Shown here piece after piece: positions 8,039-16,784 of a stretch of 64,000 nucleotides of DNA (its first letter is position 1; each line of letters begins with the position of its first letter). The notes below the pieces were generated by a model. It saw only the letters and a program-made list of their open reading frames with translations, was not told the origin of the DNA and ran no database searches. The stretch is taken from assembly GCA_938083085.1 (NCBI GenBank), contig CALLKX010000052.1:62001-126000 (forward strand), read 5' to 3'. Made by a program: the position numbers and the translations under genes. The stretch is from an uncultured bacterium. GTDB lineage: Bacteria > Planctomycetota > UBA1135 > GCA-002686595.

Positions 8039-9232
8039 GTGAAATCTGAATCCATCGACATTGCGAACGACGGGAACCTCTTCCCCCGTGAGGACCTGCT
8101 CGAGGCCGTGGCGCGTTCCGACTGGCGGGACCGAGAGGTCCCAGCCGCGACGTGGCTGTTGACCGGCGCCGGGATCGCACTGCTCGCCGCAGGCACCCCC
8201 ATCGCAGACATCTTGATCCGCTCGACCACCGAGTTCGCGGCGGGATCCGCCGGCCCGCTGGCGCCCTTCCACGCGGCTCTGGCAGCCATCGGTCGGGGTG
8301 GGCTCGGCATCGAGACCGCGGCCTTCCTGGCGTCCGCCCTGGCCGTTGGCGCCACGCTTCCGGCGCTCGGGCTCGCCCTCAAGGCTGCCGGGTTCAATGG
8401 CCGGGTCGCGTTCGCGGCGGCGTTGATTGCGGTGATGTCCCCGCTCCTGCTCATGCACGGCCGGCTCCCCTCCGACGGCCCGGTGGTCGCCCTGGGCAGC
8501 ACCCTGCTCCTCGCCTCCATCGCTGCGCCGCGGGACGCCGGCCGTCGCGGCCGGAAGGGCTACTTGATCCGGATCGCCGTCGTCGCGTGCATCCTCATGG
8601 CCGTCTGCGGCATGTCGAGGACGGCGGCCGCCCTCGAGGACGAGACCATCTTCGGCCGGTGGGTCGACCTCCTGCTGCTCGGCGGCGCGGCCCTGATCAT
8701 CGTCCCGCTCAGCTGGTTCCGGCAGCAGGAAGAGGCCCCGCCGCCGCGGTGGCTCGTGCTCTGGCTGGCCGTCAGCGCCGCGCTCGCCGTGCTCGCGGGC
8801 GCGCAGGCCGGCGCGGCCCTTGTCCCCGCGCTGGCGGTGCTCGTGGCGAACGCACTGGCACGCAGGGCGCGCCCCGATGGCGCCCTTCGCTGGGCGGGCA
8901 TGCTCGTCGGTGGGCAGCTCGCCCTCGCCGCCGTCGCCATCTCCCTGGCACCCGCAGACACCACCTTCTTCGCGGCGCTCAGCCACGGCGAGGTCCAAGC
9001 GGGGGACACCGTGATCGTCGAGAACCTCACCTCCGACGAGGCTTACCTGCTCCGGCGCAGGCTGGGAGCCACGGTGGTCGACGGCTCCCCCGCGGAGACC
9101 ACGGGGCGCGTCATGACCCTCGGGGGAGGAGCGGCCGCGTCCCTGTCCCTCGACGCGAGCACCGGAGAGGTCACGCCGCGAACACCCCGGACCGAGGCGA
9201 TGCTGCCGAGTGAAGATGACGGCGAAGACTGA
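8039..9232 (+). CDS. Multi-spanning membrane protein, unknown
   Basis: A 397-residue protein with about eight hydrophobic segments spread from residue 38 to about 310, followed by a soluble tail of about 90 residues (after SLAPADTTFFAAL). It starts with GTG 6 bp after aroB. The tail, with VEVQAGDTVIVENL-like and RRLGATVVDG-like strands, could be a small periplasmic domain. I see no catalytic motif. Together with the next gene, which overlaps it by 23 bp, it might form a GT-C-like or polymer-export membrane pair, but this rests only on topology and adjacency. It is not homologous in any obvious way to its neighbour. Confidence 0.7.
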   Translation: MKSESIDIANDGNLFPREDLLEAVARSDWRDREVPAATWLLTGAGIALLAAGTPIADILIRSTTEFAAGSAGPLAPFHAALAAIGRGGLGIETAAFLASALAVGATLPALGLALKAAGFNGRVAFAAALIAVMSPLLLMHGRLPSDGPVVALGSTLLLASIAAPRDAGRRGRKGYLIRIAVVACILMAVCGMSRTAAALEDETIFGRWVDLLLLGGAALIIVPLSWFRQQEEAPPPRWLVLWLAVSAALAVLAGAQAGAALVPALAVLVANALARRARPDGALRWAGMLVGGQLALAAVAISLAPADTTFFAALSHGEVQAGDTVIVENLTSDEAYLLRRRLGATVVDGSPAETTGRVMTLGGGAAASLSLDASTGEVTPRTPRTEAMLPSEDDGED

Positions 9233-10325
9233 CCCCTCCACCGGGAACGCCGACATGAGGCGACGCCGCCGACTGCTGCGGCGGCTCCGCCGCGTGGTTC
9301 GCGTCATCGAGGAACAGCACCGGATCCAGGACATCGGGTACGGGCTGCTGGTGGCCGCCCTCGCTATGGCCTCACCCTCGGCGGCTCCGTACACGGGGGG
9401 TGATGAGGCCGCTCGCCGCCTCGACGGTGAGGCGGAGGTGTTGACCCAGGGGCTCCTCTACCCCCTCGCGAGCGGCTTGCTCGAGGTGGTCGACGGCATC
9501 GACGGGGCCACCGCCATCCGGATGCTCGCCGCCCTCTGCCTCGGTGCGGCGTTCATGCTCACCCTGGCCCTCCTGCGCGGCCTCGGCTTCCGGCGGACCG
9601 CCAGCCTCCCGGCCACGATCGCCGCCTTCGCTGTCCCCTACAGCTGGAACGGCGCGACCTCTCCCATCGACTATGCGCCGGGGATGCTGGGGGCGAGCCT
9701 GCTGCTCTGGTCCCTCTTCCGGCAGCCCCAGTCGAGCCGGCGCGGCTACCAATGGCGTGCGATCATCTGCTTCGGGGCCGCCTACATGCTCCACATGGAG
9801 CTCGTCCTGCTCATCCCCGCCACCGCCTGGGCCGTGGCGCGACACCCCGACTATCAGCGCGAGGCGCAGGTGACAGCCCTCTCCGTGGTCGCCGTCCTCG
9901 CGATGTCCATCTCCATCGGGCTCGCAGGTCCGTCGGAGTCCATGAGGGTCGATCACCTCGTGACCCGCGTCCTCGCAGGCGCCAACGGCCCCTCTCCGGA
10001 GGCCTGGCTCAAGTGGCTGATCGCGGCGCCCATTGGCTTCGGCGCGAGCCTCTTCGGGATCTACCAGCTCATCCTCGCCCAGCGAAGCGCTGAGGCCCAG
10101 CGGGCCCCGGTGTGGATCGTCGCCTGGTGCCTCCCGTTCCTGGCGCCCATCGTCGCGGGATCGCCCGAGTTCCAACCGATCTCGCCCTACCTCATTCCCG
10201 CCGGCGCTCTGGGCATCGCGGAATGGCTCAACCGGCAGGGCTCGGCGAGGCTTGAGGCCCGGCTAGGCACGGGCATGGTCCTGGCTCAGATCGCCCTGAC
10301 AGCCGCCGTGCTCCTGCTCCGCTAA
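9210..10325 (+). CDS. Multi-spanning membrane protein, possibly GT-C-like
   Basis: A 371-residue protein with a strongly basic N-terminus (RRRRRLLRRLRRVVR) followed by about eight to nine hydrophobic helices. The first periplasmic loop reads YTGGDEAARRLDGEAEVL, with acidic residues where GT-C glycosyltransferases such as DUF2723/ArnT types place their catalytic acid, and the spacing to the following helices is similar. That is a weak structural impression, not a recognised match. Possible starts are GTG 9210, ATG 9216 and ATG 9255. It overlaps the preceding membrane protein by 23 bp if the first start is used. Its stop lies across from the end of the convergent ferritin-like gene, with a 4-bp overlap. 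Confidence 0.68.
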   Translation: MKMTAKTDPSTGNADMRRRRRLLRRLRRVVRVIEEQHRIQDIGYGLLVAALAMASPSAAPYTGGDEAARRLDGEAEVLTQGLLYPLASGLLEVVDGIDGATAIRMLAALCLGAAFMLTLALLRGLGFRRTASLPATIAAFAVPYSWNGATSPIDYAPGMLGASLLLWSLFRQPQSSRRGYQWRAIICFGAAYMLHMELVLLIPATAWAVARHPDYQREAQVTALSVVAVLAMSISIGLAGPSESMRVDHLVTRVLAGANGPSPEAWLKWLIAAPIGFGASLFGIYQLILAQRSAEAQRAPVWIVAWCLPFLAPIVAGSPEFQPISPYLIPAGALGIAEWLNRQGSARLEARLGTGMVLAQIALTAAVLLLR

Positions 10326-11056
10326 CGGTCGAGCTGACCGCGCATGCGGCGCTGGACCGCCCGCACGACGGACCTCCCGACGCGCTCCATCTCCGCCCCG
10401 TCGAACTGGTCGGTGGCGTGATCCAGGACGAACGTCGCCCGATACTCCTCCTGGGCCTTGTCGAACTGGACGACGCGTTCCACCTCCCCGGGGACGTCGT
10501 CCACGCGGTCACTGTGCGCGAGGACGAGGAGCTCCACGGCGTTCCTGTAGTGCATCGCCTCATCGTTCTTCAGCTCGCGCAGGAGCCGGCCGAAGGAGGC
10601 CGGACCCAGAGAGCGGTAGAAGGGAATGTCGTCGCGGTAGGCGGCAGTGCTCATGGCCTCGTCGTAGGCGAGCAGGATGAGCACCTCGAACTCCCCCGCG
10701 AGGAGGGGCTCGACGGAGCTGAAGTCCCCGGCCCTCGCCCGGAGCCGGCTCAGGACGGCGTCCTCCGGCTCTCCGGTCACCAGCGAGTACAGCCGGAGCA
10801 ACCCCTCCGTGTGCCGCTCCTCGTCCGCGGCCCAACCCTTGAGGAAGGCGTAGAACTCCGGAGAGAACTCCCTGTCCGCCCCGAGGATGTGTGCCTCGAG
10901 CAGGCGAGCATCCCACTCTGCTGCCAGGTCAATCCAGAGCCGAGGCTCCGCGGCGCGCAGGTCCTGCTTGGAGCAGGTGACGTCCGCAGCGGTGATCCCC
11001 TCGAAGAGCTCTACCAAGGACCACTCGCGCTGTCGGGGGACGTAGGTCGTGGTCAT
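10322..11056 (-). CDS. Ferritin-like superfamily diiron protein
   Basis: A largely helical protein of 244 residues with two metal-ligand motifs typical of ferritin-like four-helix bundles: ADEERHTE (ExxH) and, about 95 residues later, KNDEAMHYRNA (DExxH). A glutamate-rich helix (GEFEVLILLAYDEAM) lies between them. The pattern resembles the acyl-ACP desaturase/ribonucleotide-reductase-like group more than storage ferritin. Whether it oxidises a lipid, a tRNA base (MiaE-like) or something else cannot be decided. The track start is a GTG at 11071; the ATG at 11056 (MTTTYVP) looks more natural. It lies downstream of clpS on the same strand with a gap of about 60 bp. Confidence 0.72.
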   Translation of the reverse strand: MTTTYVPRQREWSLVELFEGITAADVTCSKQDLRAAEPRLWIDLAAEWDARLLEAHILGADREFSPEFYAFLKGWAADEERHTEGLLRLYSLVTGEPEDAVLSRLRARAGDFSSVEPLLAGEFEVLILLAYDEAMSTAAYRDDIPFYRSLGPASFGRLLRELKNDEAMHYRNAVELLVLAHSDRVDDVPGEVERVVQFDKAQEEYRATFVLDHATDQFDGAEMERVGRSVVRAVQRRMRGQLDR

Positions 11057-11115
11057 GCTCTTCGCTCTCACTGAGGGTGGTGCACGGCCGAGAGGCCGGA
11101 TGCTCCCCCAACGAC

Positions 11116-11547
11116 TCAGTCGTCCACTTCGACCGAGAACGTGAGCGGGAACCCGTCCATCCTCGCCCTCGCTTGGGCCTTGGCGACCTTCTTGCGAGCC
11201 ACGGACTCCGGCCAGGAACCGACCCAGGCGCTCCCTGCATGATGGACGCAGAGCATGAGCTCGAACGCCCTGGGTGACGGCTGACGGAAGACCGTCATCA
11301 GGACCTCAACCACGAAGTCCATCGTGGTGTGAGGGTCGTCGTGGCAGATCACCTTCCACAGGCGACCAAGGCGCTGCTCGGCCACGGGCTCCGCCACCGT
11401 CTCCACGGTGACCTCAGCCAACCCGGGGGCTCCAGGGGCTCCGACCCGTGGAGTCCTGGTTGATTGCTGCGCACTGCTCACCCCAACAAGATGCAATTCA
11501 CGGCCGGAGATGGGAAGGGTCACGCGGGCTCGTCTGGAACGGGACAT
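11116..11547 (-). CDS. clpS: ATP-dependent Clp protease adaptor ClpS
   Basis: ClpS delivers N-degron substrates to ClpAP-type protease. The core (about the last 85 residues) shows WKVICHDDPHTTMDFVV, which corresponds to the NDD-x-T-x-M-E-F-V-V substrate pocket, and VHHAGSAWVGSW, the conserved VHxxG strand. It ends with the AR...PLTFSVE strand that closes the fold. The ORF in the track is 163 aa; ClpS is usually about 100. I place the start at the ATG at 11547 (144 aa), but a shorter product from a GTG closer to the core is possible. No clpA or clpP lies within the window. It diverges from the MoxR gene. Confidence 0.85.
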   Translation of the reverse strand: MSRSRRARVTLPISGRELHLVGVSSAQQSTRTPRVGAPGAPGLAEVTVETVAEPVAEQRLGRLWKVICHDDPHTTMDFVVEVLMTVFRQPSPRAFELMLCVHHAGSAWVGSWPESVARKKVAKAQARARMDGFPLTFSVEVDD

Positions 11548-11712
11548 CTCTCTGATAAGGCGAGGAGGCCCCACCCGGAGACCCCAGGCCGGAGAAGACC
11601 GTTTCACCCTGCCGGGTTATCGTGCAGCCGCGACCTGCGGAGAGGGCCCGCGCCTGCGTCCCGCTCCGCCCATACCGGGACCCCCCTCGACCCCAGCCCG
11701 CCGCCCCCCCAC

Positions 11713-12711
11713 GTGACCGAAACCGAACGACTCGACGCGGAGCTCGAACGCCTCAGGGCGGCCGCGCGTGAGCTGCGAGGCCGCTTGAATCGCCAGTTCT
11801 TCGGCCAGGAAGAGACCGTAGAGTTCCTCATACTCGCCCTGATGGCGGGCGGCCACGTGCTCCTCGAAGGCGCGCCCGGCCTGGGCAAGACGACCCTCGT
11901 GCACGCCCTGTCCGACGCGGTCGATCTCCGGTTCCAGCGGCTGCAGTGCACGCCAGACCTGATGCCGTCCGACGTCCTTGGGACCCGGGTCCTGCGGGTG
12001 GACGACGACACCGGTGCTCGCTCGTTCGACTTCGAGAAGGGTCCCGTGTTCACCAACGTCCTCCTGACGGACGAGGTCAACCGGGCGACGCCGAGGACCC
12101 AGAGCGCGTTGCTGGAGGCCATGCAGGAGCGGCAAGTCACCCTGCATGGGAAGACCTACGCCCTCGACCCGCCCTTCTTCATGGTCGCGACCCAGAACCC
12201 CATCGAGATGGAGGGCACCTACCCGCTTCCCGAGGCGCAGCTGGATCGCTTCCTCTTCAAGCTCGAGCTCCAGCTCCCCGGCCATAGCGACCTGACCACG
12301 ATCCTCTCCGCGACCACGACCAGCTCCACCGCGGCCGCTCCCCCCTCCTTCACCCGGGGAGAGTGGCTCCGCCTGCAGGCCCTCGTCCGTGAGGTGGCCG
12401 CGCCATCCAGCGTGGTGGAGGCGGTCGCCTCGATCATCCTCGCGACTCACCCCGACCATGACAGCGCCCCCGAGGCGATCCGCTCACACGTCCGCTACGG
12501 GTCGAGCCTTCGAGGTGGTCAGGCCATCCTCCTCGCCGCCAAGGCCCGGGCTCTGCTGGCGGACCGCCTGAACATCGGTGAGGAGGACGTGCGCGTCGTC
12601 GCGCCACCCGCTCTGCGGCACCGGTTGATCCTGAGCTACGAGGGTGAAGCGCGCGGCGTCCGTCGCGGTGACCTCGTCGATGCGGCCGTGGCGGCGGTCC
12701 TGGGAACCTGA
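11713..12711 (+). CDS. MoxR-family AAA+ ATPase
   Basis: A 332-residue AAA_3/MoxR ATPase. The Walker A EGAPGLGKTTL is at about 52-62, the Walker B/DEVNR motif VLLTDEVNRA at about 115-125, the sensor stretch ATQNPIEMEGTYPLPEAQLDRF follows, and a C-terminal AAA lid ends the protein. MoxR proteins act as chaperone-like ATPases for protein or cofactor maturation and are normally followed by a DUF58 and a VWA-domain gene. Here the next gene is unrelated and on the opposite strand, so this is an orphan MoxR. I chose the GTG at 11713 (VTETERLD) because the track ORF upstream of it is proline-rich out-of-family sequence. Confidence 0.92.
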   Translation: MTETERLDAELERLRAAARELRGRLNRQFFGQEETVEFLILALMAGGHVLLEGAPGLGKTTLVHALSDAVDLRFQRLQCTPDLMPSDVLGTRVLRVDDDTGARSFDFEKGPVFTNVLLTDEVNRATPRTQSALLEAMQERQVTLHGKTYALDPPFFMVATQNPIEMEGTYPLPEAQLDRFLFKLELQLPGHSDLTTILSATTTSSTAAAPPSFTRGEWLRLQALVREVAAPSSVVEAVASIILATHPDHDSAPEAIRSHVRYGSSLRGGQAILLAAKARALLADRLNIGEEDVRVVAPPALRHRLILSYEGEARGVRRGDLVDAAVAAVLGT

Positions 12712-12717
12712 CCCCGA

Positions 12718-14064
12718 TCAGGGGTCGGTGACCACCGCCTCGGATCCCACGAGTTCCTCGATCTCGCGCTGGAGGTCAGCGAGTCGGCGGTCGCCTCGCC
12801 GGGACCGATCCGCCTCTGAAGCGCCGTTGGCGACCGAAGCCCAGTGGTTCTTGAGCCGAGTGAGCCAGCGCGCCGCGCCAACCGGCCGGCCGACCCGCAC
12901 GTGGAGGTCCGCGATGTCACGGATGAGGAACTCCGAGAACTCTCCGGCCTCGTAGGCGCGCTTCATGCACCTGATCGCAGCTCCATCACGTCCCTGGCGC
13001 TCCAGGAACCGACCGATGTCGTGCAGGGCTGGACCAAGCTCCTCGCTCCCCTCCAGCGCGCCGACCGCCTCCTCGAGGGAGGCGATGGCCTCGGCGTCCT
13101 TGCCCGACGAGAAGAGCAGCTCCGCGCGGAGGAGGACAGCTTGCTCCATGCAGGGGTACAGGGTGAGCGCCTGCCCGAGCGCCTTGGTCGCCTCGCCGTT
13201 GCCGCGCACCTTCCGCGTGGTCTCCACGAAGTCGAGCACGAGGCGAGCCTCGGGCGTCCCCACCTGCCAGTCACGGGTGACCGCCTGGCTTGTCGCGCTG
13301 TGGCTCCTGCGGAGTCCCTCCTCCAGGCACTGGAGCTGAGCTGCCGGATCCCCGGAGCTGCGATGAATCCTGGCGAGCTGCTGGTAGATCCGCGGCTCGG
13401 CCGGGAAGGCGTCCTTGGCCGCCTCCAGGGTGGTCTGCGCGGCGACCTCGTTGCCCTCGAGCAGCAGATTACGGCTCTTGCGCAGCCAGTCCTCCACCCC
13501 ATGTGACGAGCGGCTGTTGTGGACGACCGAGCAGACCTCGAGGGGTCCTCCATGCCCCTCGCTCAGATCGACGAGCGCGATGTCTCGGTTCCCAAGGTCG
13601 ATCGCGAGGCACGGCCCGGTGTCCACGAAGCCGAGGGTGATGGCCCCGTCCAAGGCACGCGGGCTCGACTCGGGAAGCAGCGCGGCCAGGGATCGGCTGC
13701 GGACCTCGACGCCGCCGAGATCGAGCTGGACGACGCGCGGCGAGCCGAGGGAGCGATCCACGCAGACAATGGACTCGTCCGTGGGGACGAAGAGGTGCTG
13801 CGGGATCTCGGTCAGGGGGAGCAGGACCCAGGACGCGAGCGCGCCAGGCTGAACGATGAGAGCGCGAACGGTCAGGGGACGGAGCGCGTTGGCACGGCCC
13901 TCCACCAACGTGACCCGGACGTCCCCCGAGGGGGAGGCCGCGCTCACTGCCGGGAGTATCACCGCGGCGGCGACATCGCCATGTCGCTCGCCATCGGCGG
14001 CGAAGCCAGCGCCCGCGGTCATCGCAGCGACAGCCACCCTCGTGGCGAATCCGGTCCCCTTCAT
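12718..14064 (-). CDS. Secreted TPR-like repeat protein, unknown
   Basis: The 448-residue product from the ATG at 14064 has a plausible signal peptide (MKGTGFATRVAVAAMTAGAGFA). Residues 25-170 form a beta-rich N-terminal region with repeated short hydrophobic strands. After that come helical repeats resembling tetratricopeptides, for example LLLEGNEVAAQTTLEAAKDAFP, IYQQLARIHRSSGDPAAQLQ and LRAELLFSSGKDAEAIASLEEA. No enzyme motif is seen. It probably serves as a scaffold or binding protein in the periplasm or outer membrane. The track ORF begins 63 bp upstream, before the signal peptide. It is convergent with the MoxR gene (6 bp between stops) and lies downstream of the O-acetylation genes on the same strand. 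Confidence 0.7.
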   Translation of the reverse strand: MKGTGFATRVAVAAMTAGAGFAADGERHGDVAAAVILPAVSAASPSGDVRVTLVEGRANALRPLTVRALIVQPGALASWVLLPLTEIPQHLFVPTDESIVCVDRSLGSPRVVQLDLGGVEVRSRSLAALLPESSPRALDGAITLGFVDTGPCLAIDLGNRDIALVDLSEGHGGPLEVCSVVHNSRSSHGVEDWLRKSRNLLLEGNEVAAQTTLEAAKDAFPAEPRIYQQLARIHRSSGDPAAQLQCLEEGLRRSHSATSQAVTRDWQVGTPEARLVLDFVETTRKVRGNGEATKALGQALTLYPCMEQAVLLRAELLFSSGKDAEAIASLEEAVGALEGSEELGPALHDIGRFLERQGRDGAAIRCMKRAYEAGEFSEFLIRDIADLHVRVGRPVGAARWLTRLKNHWASVANGASEADRSRRGDRRLADLQREIEELVGSEAVVTDP

Positions 14065-14212
14065 GTTGATCTGCTTGGCCCCGACTGGAGTGATCGCGCA
14101 GGACGCCCGGAGGGCGCGCGCACGCACAGGAGATCGGCAGGGACGGGTTCCGGCTGGACGTCAAAACCCCATCGGGATCACGGCCCCCCGGGGACTGCCT
14201 CGACCCTGGACG

Positions 14213-15250
14213 TCAGCGGGGCAGACCGAGCTCTCTGAGCCGATCTGTCAGCTCGGCCGAGTACACCCCGGCCGCCGCCCCGGTGAGGTGGAAGGGATTC
14301 TCCATCACCTCCCTCGGGAACACCTGGAGGCCGCCTGGGAGCCTCTGCGCCCGCTCAGAGCCCTCGCAGATCTCATCCATGAACCCGTGGATCTTGGCCA
14401 GGAAGGCACGGTGCTCTTCCCGATCAGCGAGCCCCTCCCAAACCGGGCCATCGACGAATACGAGATCGAAGCCGCGCTCCTCGGCAGCCTGGACCAGCCC
14501 CTTCATGGCCGCGCGATCACGGACCGAGGGGATCGGCCCGTCGCCCATGGCCGCGATCTCACCGAGGACCTTCTCTGCGAAGGGTGCGACGCCCTTGGGG
14601 TAGGCCCGGGGAAGCACCGAGGTCCCACCAGGCCCGATGGGCAGGCGGCTCCCGTCGATGTGCCAAAGCCCCTTCCGGATGCCGCCCTCGAAGCTCCTGT
14701 GCTGGGCATAGAGGGGGAACAGTCGCGCCGCAGCGAACTGGAGCACCTCGGCCGCGGGGAGGCCCACGTAGGGGATCCGCTCCGACCAGCCGCCGAAGGC
14801 GGCCGGGATGCTGGCGAAGGTGAAGCCGTCCGCCTCGAGCGCGAACGTCCGCGATCCCATGACCACCAGCACGACCGCCGGCGGCGCGTCCGCGTCCTTG
14901 AGGGCGTGATCAAGGAACCAGCCGGCGCCGAGGTTGAGGAAGCGACCGTACGTGCAGTAGTTGCGCGCCCCGACGCCCAGCCGCTCCTCCAGCACCGTCG
15001 TCTCCACCGCAAAGTTTCCGCTGCTGTCACCGATGACGACGACGCCGCCCGCCGGCGCCCCGGCGCTGGCGAGCGCCCACTTCGTGGCGACCGTGCGACC
15101 ATCGAAGGTGCGCTCGCTCACCGGAGACAGGCGAATCGCGACGGCGTTGACGCCGAGCACGAGGAGAACGACAAGGGCAAACATCAGGCCGAAGGCCCGG
15201 GCTCCTGTGGCGTGCTCTTGTTCGCCTGCGATTCGATTGATCCCGGCCAT
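14213..15250 (-). CDS. SGNH/AlgJ-like O-acetylation protein
   Basis: A 345-residue membrane-anchored SGNH hydrolase-fold protein. One N-terminal helix (FGLMFALVVLLVLGVNAVAI) is followed by the block I motif VVVIGDSSGNF, with the nucleophile serine. A late NPFHLTGAAA segment supplies the histidine region, like the AlgJ/AlgX/DltD class that works with MBOAT acyltransferases. The ATG at 15250 overlaps the stop of the upstream MBOAT gene by one base (TGATG), so the pair is translationally coupled. The likely role is transfer of acetyl groups, passed through the MBOAT, to an exported polysaccharide. The track ORF (489 aa) extends into the MBOAT gene in another frame and is not the real start. Confidence 0.85.
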   Translation of the reverse strand: MAGINRIAGEQEHATGARAFGLMFALVVLLVLGVNAVAIRLSPVSERTFDGRTVATKWALASAGAPAGGVVVIGDSSGNFAVETTVLEERLGVGARNYCTYGRFLNLGAGWFLDHALKDADAPPAVVLVVMGSRTFALEADGFTFASIPAAFGGWSERIPYVGLPAAEVLQFAAARLFPLYAQHRSFEGGIRKGLWHIDGSRLPIGPGGTSVLPRAYPKGVAPFAEKVLGEIAAMGDGPIPSVRDRAAMKGLVQAAEERGFDLVFVDGPVWEGLADREEHRAFLAKIHGFMDEICEGSERAQRLPGGLQVFPREVMENPFHLTGAAAGVYSAELTDRLRELGLPR

Positions 15251-16671
15251 CAGAACTGGAAGTAGAAGAACTCGACGGGCTGACGGACCCCGAAGACCAG
15301 CATCCCGAGGATGAGGGCGGCGAAGAGCAGGGCGCGTGGGATGAGCGGGAGCCTGAGCGGTACGAGCAGGTCCCGGGTGCCGTGCTGGAAGAGCTGGACG
15401 ATCACGAGCGGCCAGGTGAAGTACGCGAGGGTCGCGAGGCCAGCCGCGGCGCGATCGGTGAGCAGGAACGACTGGTTGGTGAACAGGTGCCAGAACTGGT
15501 CCACCGAGGTGCAGCGGACGACGGCCATCCCGATCAGCATGAGGGGCCAGAAGAGCACGATCCTCGTCCACTCGCCGGCGAGCGAAAGCGGCCGCCTGGG
15601 GTCGATCCCGCGGGCGTCCGCCCAGATCCGCTCCATCACCAGGAGCACCCCGTGGTAGCTCCCCCAGAGGATGTAGGGCCACGCGGCCCCGTGCCAGAGC
15701 CCCCCGAGGGCCATCACCACGAACATGTTCCGGTAGGTGGCGAAGCGCCCCCCGCGGTTCCCGCCGAGGGGGATGTAGAGGTAGTCACGCAACCACGTGG
15801 AGAGGCTCACGTGCCAGCGCAGCCAGAAGTCACTGGGTCCGGTGGCCAGGTAAGGCAGCCGGAAGTTCAGCAGGAACTCGAAGCCCATCAGCTTGGCGAG
15901 CCCGCGCGCGATGTCGGAGTAGCCCGAGAAGTCGCAGTAGATATGGATCGTGAATCCGAGCACCGCGACGAAAGGCTCGAGGCCGTGCAGGGTCTCCCAC
16001 TGGCCACCGAAGAGCGGGTTGCTGACGAGGGCGGCTTGGTCCGCGATGACCGTCTTCTTGAAGTAGCCCCAGACCAGCAGCCAGAGCCCCGCCTGGACCT
16101 TGCTCGCGGTGACCTCGCGTGGCGCCTCGATCTGCGGGAGCAGCCGCGCCGCCCGCTCGATCGGACCGGCCACCAGCTGTGGAAAGAAGCTGACGAAGAG
16201 CGCGAAGCCCAGGAAGTCCCGCGTCGCCGGCATCCGCCGCCGGTACACGTCGATCGTGTAGCTCAGCGTCTGGAACGTGTAGAAGCTGATCCCGACGGGC
16301 AAGAGCACGCGCAGGGTCGGCAGGTGCACGGAGAAGCCGAGGGCGGCGAGCAGCTCCGCCGTACTGTCGATGAAGAAGTCGAAGTACTTGAAGAAGCCGA
16401 GGATCCCCAGGTTGATGACCACGGAGAGCGTCACCAGCCGCTTGCGGACGCGCTCATCCTCCGTCGCCTCTAGCCGTCCGCCGATCAGGAAGTCGATGAC
16501 CGTGGAGAGGCCGAGCAGCACCAGGAAGCGCGCGTCCCAGTAACCGTAGAAGAGGTAGCTCGCGCCGAGCAGCAGCCCGTTCTGCGCGCGGAAACGCCTC
16601 GGACCCAACCCCAGATACACCGCGTAGACCACGGCGAAGAAGAGCGGGAAGATCCAGGAGTTGAACTGCAT
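15250..16671 (-). CDS. MBOAT O-acyltransferase (AlgI/DltB/PatA-like)
   Basis: A 473-residue integral membrane acyltransferase with about ten to eleven helices. Family hallmarks are LLPVGISFYTFQTLSYTIDVYR, the FPQLVAGPIERA segment, DFWLRWHVSLSTWLRDYLYIPLGGNR, and GGLWHGA with the invariant catalytic histidine. Such proteins carry acetyl groups across the membrane for O-acetylation of polysaccharides such as alginate, cellulose or peptidoglycan. The coupled downstream AlgJ-like gene completes a two-component acetylation module. No polysaccharide biosynthesis genes are seen nearby, so the acceptor is unknown. The start ATG is the first in frame and gives the normal family N-terminus. Confidence 0.95.
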   Translation of the reverse strand: MQFNSWIFPLFFAVVYAVYLGLGPRRFRAQNGLLLGASYLFYGYWDARFLVLLGLSTVIDFLIGGRLEATEDERVRKRLVTLSVVINLGILGFFKYFDFFIDSTAELLAALGFSVHLPTLRVLLPVGISFYTFQTLSYTIDVYRRRMPATRDFLGFALFVSFFPQLVAGPIERAARLLPQIEAPREVTASKVQAGLWLLVWGYFKKTVIADQAALVSNPLFGGQWETLHGLEPFVAVLGFTIHIYCDFSGYSDIARGLAKLMGFEFLLNFRLPYLATGPSDFWLRWHVSLSTWLRDYLYIPLGGNRGGRFATYRNMFVVMALGGLWHGAAWPYILWGSYHGVLLVMERIWADARGIDPRRPLSLAGEWTRIVLFWPLMLIGMAVVRCTSVDQFWHLFTNQSFLLTDRAAAGLATLAYFTWPLVIVQLFQHGTRDLLVPLRLPLIPRALLFAALILGMLVFGVRQPVEFFYFQF

Positions 16672-16784
16672 CGGAAGGCGGACTCGACGGGACGGCGAGG
16701 CTCCCTATGGAGAGACGCGAGCCTCCACGGTGGAGAGCCCGCGCCGGGGGAGGATCCTACCGAGGATCCCCATCTCTGTAGGAA

